Assembly: GCA_019096065.1 (NCBI GenBank)
Contig: JAGUCH010000004.1
Coordinates: 4,836,001 to 4,900,000, forward strand
Direction: 5' to 3'
Origin: Paracyclopina nana
Lineage: Eukaryota > Arthropoda > Copepoda > Cyclopoida > Cyclopettidae
DNA: 64,000 nt
The notes under the pieces are model-generated. The model saw only the letters and a program-made list of their open reading frames with translations. It was not told the DNA's origin and searched no databases. Position numbers and translations under genes: made by a program. Numbering within the stretch: position 1 is the first letter of the stretch; every line of letters starts with the position of its first letter. Shown in pieces: positions 56,000-64,000 of this stretch.

Positions 56000-58900
56000 T
56001 TACAAGTCTGTATCGAACCATGCTTGATTGCTATTTTTATGCTGGTTATTGGGCAAATCATTATTTGCTAAAGGAGGTTGGTGTAAGCTGTAATAGGTAT
56101 TTTCATTATCACTAGTGGGTTCGTATTGACTGCTGCGTCCCGAGTTGTTGATATCCAGGCCCTGCAATGATTCTATTGGAATCCCATCATATCCTGAAAA
56201 GAAAATATAAAAGTCATTTTTAAAATGCATACCTTGACTTCATACTTTTAAGCCTATTATTAGTTTTGCAAACCTTTAGTTAACCAAGCAAACAAATAGT
56301 TACCCAAAACAAACAAAATATACCTTGGAAATACACCATTGGATAGTCATAGTAGCCATAATCTTAATCAAAAGCATAAAGAAATATAAAAAATGTCTCA
56401 AGAGCATATTTTGGAGATGAAGTTTACCTCCTGAATGACCATAGCTAAGAGATCCATTTAGTGACTCCAGTTCAAAAAGACCCTATTTTTGAACAAAAAT
56501 AAAGAAAAATAAAAATGAAGTGAAGATGAAGAAGATGGAAATAACAAAATCAGTAGAAAAGAAGAAAAGTAAAATACAAATATATGTGAAAAATTGCATA
56601 AAAAAGTGTTACCTGCAAATCTGGAGGTGGAACATCTCCATTCCACAATTGTTGATGTATGTCCCGTTGGTACAAAGTGCTTCGGAGCTCTTGAGAGAGC
56701 CTCTTGGTGTACTCACCCCCTTTGTCACTTGACATCCTGAACAAAACTGCAGCTGCATATGTTGCTGAAAGATAGCAAATTGATTTTCATGTTAGGAAGT
56801 ATTTACTTATAATATGGCTTACCAACTCCTTCATTTCTTGAGTGCAATAATTCTGTCAGTGGCGCAGTTGCACCTTCACTTTCAATTGCAACAGCACCTT
56901 CCTTGTCAGCAGCAAGCTCGCACAGAACCCCAGCAGCCACTCTCTGTATGTTTTCAATCTCATTGTACAAAAGCTGTACAAAGATTGGAATTACTGAGAG
57001 ACCTCTGATTATTGTGCGATTATGGAAATCTCTGCCCAAAATGTGCAACGCTCCAACAGTTCCTTCTACAATTTCTTCCATTCTTACTCCATCAGCATAA
57101 GATCCGGCTGCCTGACCCCTGCTTGTTCTCTGAAAAATATTTTCATTTTATATAAAGATTCCTTAATTGATATGATATTGCATACCCCTTCAATGTCCTG
57201 GAAAGCTCTTATGAGCAAGTGAACCAGTCTTGGAATTGTTCCATTTTCTCTCAGAGGGGCTTCATTGGCAGGACAAAGAGCTAGGTTTCTTATGAGTCCA
57301 ATGACTGCTTTGACTAAAGGCCACCTTGAGGGTGGGTGCAAAAGTCTAGCGATTGTTGCCACTCCTCCTTGGAGTCTCACTGCATTTTGTGCAACCTCAC
57401 AATCAGGGTGTCTTGAGGTGAGATGTCTGACAAAATTTGTAAAATGAATTTCCTGGTCTCAAATAAAATAACTTCAAATTACCGTAATGCACAAACTGCT
57501 GGCTCTGTAATTTCCTCTCGGTCACCAGCTGCAATTATTGTTCCAACCAAGGCCTCAATGCCTCCAAATTGGCAAACAATTATCTTATTCTTTTGGTTGT
57601 TGCAAGTCAAATTAGAAAGAATTCCTGCAGCGCAAGTGACAATATTCACATCATTGCTTCCAAGAAGGCCAACAAGACCTTGCATCAAATGTTCCATATT
57701 GTCAAGTTTGGTTCCAGCATCAGACAAGTTTCTCAAAGTCCATAAGCAGTTTTGAACCAACCTTGTGCTTGGATGATTCAAATGTATTGATAGAGCCTGC
57801 ATGCCTCCAGCATCGACAATAGCTGGCTTGTTGCTTGAGCACACAGACAAGACTAAAAGCAGCCATTAATATTTTATAAAGGTTTATTAACTTCATTAAA
57901 AATTGTTTACCTTTCAATACTCTTGATGTGGTCCACAAGAGCTTTTCATAATCATAGGATCTCATGATCCTCACCAATTCTAATGGGCCCTGGCTTGCTA
58001 GGATTATCAGTTTTGATTCTTGATTTCCATAGGCCATAATTTGTAGACAATCTGTCACGATAGCCAAAAATTTGACGTTGTTCCTCTGCAGCAGAGCCAC
58101 CATTTTTGGGATTCCACCCGCCAAGCGAACCACATTCTTTGATCCTTCCTGATGCAATAGCAAATTGTGCAGAGTTGTAATTGTGTAGAATAGAACACTT
58201 TCGACAGGAGATGACAGGAGCTTGATCAGGGCATTAATACCACCAGATTTAAAAATTGCAATCAATCCTGAAATATAGAGAATTTTTAAATAATACAGCC
58301 ACTTCATGCTAAAATATATTCTAATTTTGATCCACCTTGGCGATGGTGGCTCAAGTTGTGCAAAGTTCCAACTGCCCCCTTGGTTGACTCTAGGTCTGCT
58401 GGGTTTGATAGAGCCTTCACCAATGCTTGAATCATTTGAGGTGAACTCATTATTGCATGTCTTGATGCTTCCTTTTTGCTCAATTGATGAACCATCATCG
58501 CAGCTTGCGAAACAACCACTTGATCCTCATCATTAAGGAGCTTGATGAGCTCTGGAATTGCCCGTGTAGCCAAGTCAGCATCATCTTGATAGTTGATCAA
58601 ATTGACAACTGCATGCTTGAGCATTTGGCTGGGCTCAGCCAATCTTTGCACTGCAGTTGGTTGAGAAGGGTCTAGCTGAGTTGATGGAATCTCGATGCCT
58701 TCCTCCAGGGTCTCAGGAAACATTGCAGCCCTGACTCTCTGTGATCTTGTTTGGTTCAGTTGCTGGTTCATGTCTGTCCAAAGATAGATACTGTAAAGCT
58801 ACCGAGTGCCTACTTTAATATATATTTATTAATTAACCTACCTGCCATCTCTTTCTTAGAGTATCCTGCATTAAACGATTTCTCCATGGCGGAATTTGAG

Positions 58901-59570
58901 CCTGAGTTGTAACCAGAGTCTGAGCCAAATGTGTCAAAATGACAGAACTGCCAGTATGTTGTCTGTGAAATGGTAGCGTTAAAAAGAAAGCTAGTTTCAC
59001 CTTTCAAGTAAGAGGACTTACATAGAACAAATCTGAAGAATGTCTCTTCAATGAGCTCTTTTTGGTATGACCGCCAACACCAGAATTTGAGTTCAAGAGC
59101 AGCCTGCAAATGGGTGCAAATTCATTTTATATCCTCTAGTATTGATTTTCAGCATCCAGAGTTGTTGACTTTGGCCTGCTTTCTCTTTTTTTGGGTACCT
59201 CAGAAGCAAGGGAGGGTGGTGAAAAATGGATCGGGAAGGTAAGCCTATCCTTCATTCATTTTAGAAAGCATCTCCAACTTACCAGTAAACGCGACCGCAA
59301 TTGTGATATTTATAACCATAAAATGTACTATCGGCTAAATATTCCGTTTTTGTTGCCTGCAGGCGGCTATGTGCATAATGCCAATTTTTCAGCTCTTATT
59401 GTTTTTCATAGAATTAATTAATTTAAAAAACCTTTTTCGCACTCTTAACGCATAATTAGAAATTACATAGAGTTATTTTGGAAACAAAGCCAATAGATCT
59501 GAACATATCTCACTTACCTGCAAAGCTTTCTTTCCCTTGCCTCAACTTTAACAAATTTTGACCTTTTCAT
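56000..59570 (-). CDS. CTNNB1/arm: Beta-catenin / Armadillo
   Basis: Twelve exons: 59518-59570, 59022-59103, 58842-58962, 58336-58773, 57911-58267, 57483-57852, 57186-57426, 56823-57129, 56613-56764, 56428-56482, 56324-56362 and 56000-56193, with consistent phases, about 802 residues. The N-terminus has a DSGYNSG phosphodegron equivalent to the human DSGIHSG. Twelve armadillo repeats follow with near-identical stretches, such as [26 protein letters not shown] [39 protein letters not shown] and [16 protein letters not shown]. The C-terminus ends WFDTDL, the PDZ-binding tail. It works in cadherin adhesion and Wnt signalling. The first exon ([17 protein letters not shown]) is the least certain; the ATG was chosen because it is followed by a strong GTAAGT donor in the required phase. 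Confidence 0.93.
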
Positions 59571-60339
59571 TATGATTACAATCAGACAGCCTGTTAAGTT
59601 TGATGTTCGTATTAGCACTGCTGCCACTGAAAGACTTTCAGCCTTTGTTGTCCACACAAAAGTACTCAAGCGCTTTTAATCTCCGTTAATATCTTTCTCA
59701 ACAGAATTCATTAGATTCCAGACTTAATCTCAGCCGTTACAAGAGTTTGCTAGGTGAAAAAGTCGAAAAAAGACTATCCTGTCACTCGGCAAATAAATTT
59801 ATTTGCTCACGCTTAAGATAAAATCGCCATTTGCGCCTAGCAAAAAAAAGGTGTCAGAACTCAGAGGTTGTACTGATTCAAAATGTGCGGACATACGGAC
59901 AAAAATCACACAAATGTCAGAACTTAAATAGTATAGAAATTATGTATGGCTTTTAGTCGCATGTGTTTTTCCTTAACGTATCTAGTTAATGAAACGCATA
60001 TTTGCAAACTGTGAAAAATTGTGACAATCAGCAATCGTTGGGAATTAACTTATCAGTACGTAGCCTTTATGGTGATTGAAAGGTATTCGTAAATGTGCAC
60101 CATATTTATAGGTTCAAAAATTATCCATCAATATAAACTAGGTATTTTTCTTTCTGAAAACTGCTGGTGTATTTTAATATGCTATTCACGTTTCTTAGCT
60201 TTTTATCTTATCATTCCTTTTAAAAGTTGGAGAAACAGGGACTTTTTATGAAATGGATAAGTAAATGTTTCAATTTTCATTGCAAAGTGTATTAATTTTC
60301 ATCAGGAGCAAACAAATGCATCAAGAACGGTGACCACGG
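59571..60339. other. Intergenic region
   Basis: Between the beta-catenin start and the dynactin p27 stop, both on the minus strand. It should hold the beta-catenin promoter and 5' UTR and the DCTN6 3' UTR. AT-rich; no exon seen. Confidence 0.4.
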
Positions 60340-60876
60340 TCATTTTTTCTGGGGCTTCTTTAAATGGTGGTAGTTGGGTAGAATCTTTGACAAGTACTCA
60401 ATTTGCAGCGTTTGCGGTCCTGGCCTATCGCCTTGTATTCTTCGCTCATTTTTCGATCCAAAAATGACGCAATTTTCCGGCAAAGTTTCCTCAGTGGAAA
60501 TACAACAGCCAGCTCCTATGATGCAGCCACTTGTCAAGACGGTCGACTTGCCCACAGAGGACTTGGCTTCCAGGCAATTATGGTCGCCAATTTTTAACGC
60601 GTATGATTCACAGTCCACTTCAAATACATTATTGTTTCCTATTATCATCACTCTTGTGGTATCATTGGTGGCGTTGGGATCTTTGGCGTTGATGATTTTC
60701 GCTCGTTCTTCTATCAAATTATTTTCACCAATAATGATTGGGCCAGCTTCGGCAATTATTTGAGCTTTTGGATGAACAACGGAGCGCGTGCCAATTGATA
60801 TTTCCCCAATCAGCTCACTTTCGTTGCAAACAATTGCGCCAGGCGCGATTGTCAATGACATTTTCACGGAAAACAC
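60340..60876 (-). CDS. DCTN6: Dynactin subunit 6 (p27)
   Basis: A single exon of 178 residues from ATG 60876, or 173 from the ATG at 60861. It is a left-handed beta-helix protein with hexapeptide-type repeats: [67 protein letters not shown]. It ends with the family-specific [17 protein letters not shown], as in human p27. It is part of the pointed-end complex of dynactin, which supports dynein-driven cargo transport and spindle roles. It is slightly shorter than human DCTN6 (190) because the middle insert and C-terminal tail are shorter. Confidence 0.95.
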   Translation of the reverse strand: MFSVKMSLTIAPGAIVCNESELIGEISIGTRSVVHPKAQIIAEAGPIIIGENNLIEERAKIINAKDPNATNDTTRVMIIGNNNVFEVDCESYALKIGDHNCLEAKSSVGKSTVLTSGCIIGAGCCISTEETLPENCVIFGSKNERRIQGDRPGPQTLQIEYLSKILPNYHHLKKPQKK

Positions 60877-61353
60877 ACACCTACAAAACCTTCAGAGCCC
60901 GAATTTTCTGCAACTTTTTCGGCACAACAAACTCGTTATCTGAAATAGGAACAAATATTGAGGAGCTTTTTCATTTTTTGAGCTACCGCTCTATAAAAAT
61001 TTGATAACATAAGTCGAGCTACTACTTTTTAGGCTCTTAAAAAATCTTAAAAAAAGCTTTTTTCACTGAAACTTTTGAACCTTTCCAGCATGCTCTTATT
61101 TAAGAATATTAATTCACAGAATATTATTAATCTACATTAAACAGAAGATAAAAAATCGAATGAATTGAGAATGTTACGAACTATTCGATTCGGCTGTCTG
61201 TTGTCGGGTCTATTTCCCGAGCTTTTAGCTTACGTTAGATTATTTGTCAAAAATTCTAGAAAGCCTCCCGAGTTTGCGGTAGGAGAAGCAAAAGCCGACC
61301 GCAAGACTCGGATCGAATAGTTTTCAAGGCCAATTGTTGAGGAGTGCAAAATC
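60877..61353. other. Divergent promoter region between DCTN6 and the VIP36-like gene
   Basis: It contains a short imperfect inverted repeat: GAACTATTCGATTCG near 61178 and its counterpart CGGATCGAATAGTTTTC near 61309. No coding exon seen. Confidence 0.4.
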
Positions 61354-62621
61354 ATGTCGTTTGAAACCAGATTGCACTTCATTGTCGGCTTTTTGGTGGC
61401 TTTTTCGAACGCAGAATGGAACACTCAAGATTATATGAAACGAGAACACTCGTTAGTCAAGCCCTACCAGAGTATGTATCGCCATAATGTTCGTTTTGAG
61501 AGCCCTTTCAATGGTCTTTGTAGGTTCTGGATTCGGGATAACAAATTGGGACTTTCAGGGCAACACTATAGTAACAGCCACGCACATTATGCTCACACCT
61601 AATGAGCAGAGCAAACAGGGCGCTATTTGGAACACTATTGTGAGTACCACAAAGTGACTTTTCAAGCATGCCTCCAAAGTTTCCATTTTGCAGCCAGTCA
61701 AAGTCCGAAATTGGGAGCTGCAAGTTCAATTTCGAGTCTCGGGTACCACGAAAGATCTGTTTGGTGATGGATTTGCCATTTGGTATACAAGAGACCGAAT
61801 GCAATCTGGACCAGTGTTTGGCTCCAAAGACTTCTTTTCTGGCCTTGCTATCATCGCTGATACCTACAGTAACCATAATGGGCCGCACAACGTAAAACTG
61901 CATTTGCCTATGATGATTTAAACCAGTTTTCCACTTTTGTGATATCTTGCAGCATAATCATCCCTACTTGTCCGCAATGATTAACAACGGGTCGATGCAT
62001 TATGATCATGACAGAGATGGAACTCACACCACCATTGGAGGCTGTGAGGTCAAATTCCGAAACTTTCAACATGACACTTACATTTCCATACGTTATGAAA
62101 ATGACGTACTCACAGGTAAGCCTTTTCTTTGCGAACTATATGAATTACGTGATACTCATTCGTTGTTGTTCGTTCTTAGTAACGCACGATTTGGAAAATA
62201 AGAGGGCTTGGGCTCCCTGCTTACGAGTTGAGGGAGTCAAGTTACCGACAAATTACTATTTCGGAGCCTCAGCTGCTACAGGTATAGTAGCTTACAACGG
62301 TACATGTTAATGTGCTGCATATGAAGTTTATCTCCTGCAGGTGATCTATCGGATCAACATGACATCGTGTCAATGAAGTTGTATGAGCTAGATGCCCCTG
62401 AAGGTGGAGACTCTGACGATGAGAGGGCTCGTATTCAGCCCTCTTCTGCGTACTTTGAGTCTCCTCGTGATCATGTGGACGATCCCAAGCCCTCGTCAAT
62501 GTCTGGAGTCAAACTGTTCTTCCTTCTCCTCCTCGGAGTCATTGGATGCATAGCTTGTGTCGTCATTGGCATCATGATCTATCAGAAACAGCAGGAAAAT
62601 TCTCGGAAGCGCTTTTATTGA
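61354..62621 (+). CDS. LMAN2: VIP36/LMAN2-type L-type lectin cargo receptor
   Basis: Six exons (61354-61471, 61524-61639, 61694-61891, 61953-62115, 62180-62281, 62341-62621) give 325 residues. It has a signal peptide (RLHFIVGFLVAFSNA) and then a leguminous-type lectin domain: REHSLVKPYQ, WDFQGNTIVTA, GDGFAIWYTRDRM, GPVFGSKDFF, NNGSMHYDHDRDG and LPTNYYFGASAATGDLSDQHD. One membrane span (FFLLLLGVIGCIACVVIGIMI) and a short cytosolic tail ending KRFY follow, matching the trafficking tail of VIP36. It cycles in the early secretory pathway and binds high-mannose glycoproteins. The Asp and Asn residues that bind calcium and sugar in the family appear kept (DTYSNHNG, HDHDRDG context). All junction phases agree. 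Confidence 0.95.
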
Positions 62622-63394
62622 ACCCAAGGTTGTGCCAATTTACATGCTACTACTACTACAACTCTAAATGGAACTATAAAGTGTGCGAGTGTGTGCGCGT
62701 GGCAGTTTTTCTTTTGCTAAAGTGCTGTGAACACTTTGCCATCGTTGCTACTGCTTTGAAGTAGTCCAACAGTGTTACTGGAGCTGAATGCAGCTCTAGA
62801 TGAAGAACACTGATATTGTCTGAAAATCACATTCCTGTTGCACTTTGATACAATCGAAAGCTATGTGCTTGTTTTGCAGAAATACATTTTGTAGGATGCT
62901 TTTTTAATAATTAGCCTCGTCACTGTTTTTAAAATATTTAACGGATTTTAAATTTAATTTTGACAGCTATTTTTTCTTTTATCACACTCTTAGTGATATG
63001 GTTGCTTCTCCACCACCTTTTTTGTGTCAATCAGTGATGCAAACTTATTCAAAATGCCGATAATATTTTCGCAGCGTTTATTTTTATCCTGTCGAAACAG
63101 ATTGCGTCAAAAATGCGGATAATTCGTCGAAAAGGCACGGAAAGTTATCCATTTTGCGGTCACCTGACAGCCATAAAAGCCTCCAGTTTGAGAAAAAGTA
63201 AAGCAGATGTCGCTGCCGACACTTCCTGATTCTCTCATGTCGTATTTTGTTTACAATTCTGCCCTTCTGATTGGTCGAAACAGCTCTGGGTCGAAGAGGG
63301 AGAAAATCAGCTTGTGATTGGTCGGCGTTAACTTCCAACTCACACACGTCAAATTTTTTCCATCTTGGCAACTTGCACCGGAATAAAGGCCAAC
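62622..63394. other. Intergenic region
   Basis: Between two same-strand genes. It holds the VIP36-like 3' UTR and the presumed promoter of the next gene. The large minus-strand ORF at 63084-63752 overlaps the next gene antisense and shows no domain, so it is treated as a shadow. Confidence 0.4.
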
Positions 63395-64000
63395 ATGAAC
63401 GGAGAAGCGAGCAAATCGAAGTCGAAAAAGGCCACAGCTGCCAAAAGTGGCAAGCAGGGTAAAAATCAAGCGGTAACCCAGAAAGTCGCTGCGAAGAAGA
63501 AGTCAAAAGAGAAAAAGATGAGCGGCGGCCGAAGGTCCGGTTGCTGCCCCTGTTCTGGCACTTTTCTAGTTTTGGCCTTGATTTTCGTGACAACAGCGGG
63601 CTACAAGGCTTATCCAGAGAAATTCCTTGAAGCGTACGAGAAATTGCCGCCCCAAGTAAGTTTACTGAGATTGAAACCTTGACTTGACAACCACTAACAA
63701 GCTTATTTAGGTTCAAGATGGTCTGGTGCAAGCTCGAGAGATGGTCTTCCATACGGTGGATATTGTGTCATCAAAGTCCACTCAGATCTACGGCCAAGGC
63801 GTTGGAATGGTGAAAGAGGGCTACTCAATGTTGCCCCCTGCGGTCACTGAATACACTGATCCTGCCATTGAGGCCGTTGGTCAGTATTCAGCTGTGGCCG
63901 CCACTAAGGTCAAAGAAGGCTACGTAAAAGTTGCTGATTGGATTGTTGAGCAGGAACCTGTTGCACGGGTTTACTACGAACAAGCCATGAGTACTGCTTC
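63395..64000 (+). CDS. Unrecognised single-pass membrane protein (3' end beyond window)
   Basis: Exons 63395-63655 and 63711 to the right edge, joined in phase 0 by a 55-base intron. The first ~50 residues are extremely Lys/Ser-rich (KSKSKKATAAKSGKQGKNQ...), then a CCPC motif and one hydrophobic span (GTFLVLALIFVTTAGY), which suggests a type II membrane protein with a basic cytosolic tail. After it comes a long alpha-helical, Val/Tyr/Ala/Glu-rich region with a loose repeat (GMVKEGYSMLPP, TKVKEGYVKVAD), possibly an amphipathic, lipid-contacting helix. I do not recognise the family. The ATG was chosen because the upstream in-frame codon at 63365 is TTG only. Confidence 0.65.

Noticed and set aside
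59227..59239. ATGGATCGGGAAG followed by a GTAAGC donor on the plus strand
   Set aside because: It looks like a first exon, but no downstream plus-strand exon in phase was found; it lies in a beta-catenin intron.
63084..63752. 222-residue minus-strand ORF
   Set aside because: It is antisense to the Lys-rich membrane-protein gene and its composition mirrors that gene; no domain or start context supports it.

Overview
This is a window of an animal nuclear genome. Nearly all genes are split by GT-AG introns, many only about 50-70 bases long, with long intergenic stretches in between. The genes recognised are animal genes: beta-catenin, ADAMTS, VIP36, RIF1 with a metazoan-type PP1 docking pair, and a SYCP2-like meiotic protein. 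A gene resembling the insect 27 kDa hemolymph glycoprotein family points to an arthropod or close ecdysozoan relative. The sequence alone does not fix the species. I assembled exons by hand from reading frame, splice-site sequence and intron phase, so exact borders are predictions.

Layout. 1-2318 (-): secreted hemolymph-type protein, running off the left edge. 3182-4327 (+): cyclophilin 40, with a Myb/SANT-like factor (-) at 4547-5968. 7094-8203 (+): secreted C-type lectin. 8728-14328 (+): LIM-domain actin-associated protein with a dead Tc1/mariner-like element in its largest intron. 14567-18013 (-): SYCP2-like axis protein in 11 exons. 18785-22431 (-): ADAMTS protease with one apparent frame break. 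22.6-31.7 kb is an AT-rich, gene-free block with a minisatellite, fold-back elements, three tRNA-like sequences and a 700-base inverted repeat. 31764-33107 (-): NDUFV2, with a small hAT-like element in its last intron. 34195-39016 (+): SMG6. 39441-47522 (+): a small membrane-protein ORF overlapping the start of OMA1. One OMA1 intron contains three complete opposite-strand genes: WDHD1, a CENP-A-like histone and a KLHL10-like kelch protein. 47564-48385 (-): HCCS. 48653-54705 (-): RIF1 carrying ankyrin repeats. 56000-59570 (-): beta-catenin. 60340-60876 (-): dynactin p27. 61354-62621 (+): VIP36-type lectin. 63395 to the right edge (+): an unrecognised one-pass membrane protein.

Two functional themes recur. 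Chromosome biology: SYCP2-like, WDHD1, cenH3, RIF1 and SMG6 (the EST1A family). Mitochondrial function: NDUFV2, OMA1 and HCCS. Whether this neighbourhood means anything cannot be told from one window. The most unusual items are the RIF1-ankyrin fusion, the OMA1 host intron filled by WDHD1, cenH3 and KLHL10-like, the OMA1 upstream ORF sharing ATGA with the OMA1 start, and the hAT-like insertion whose target duplication rebuilt a splice donor.
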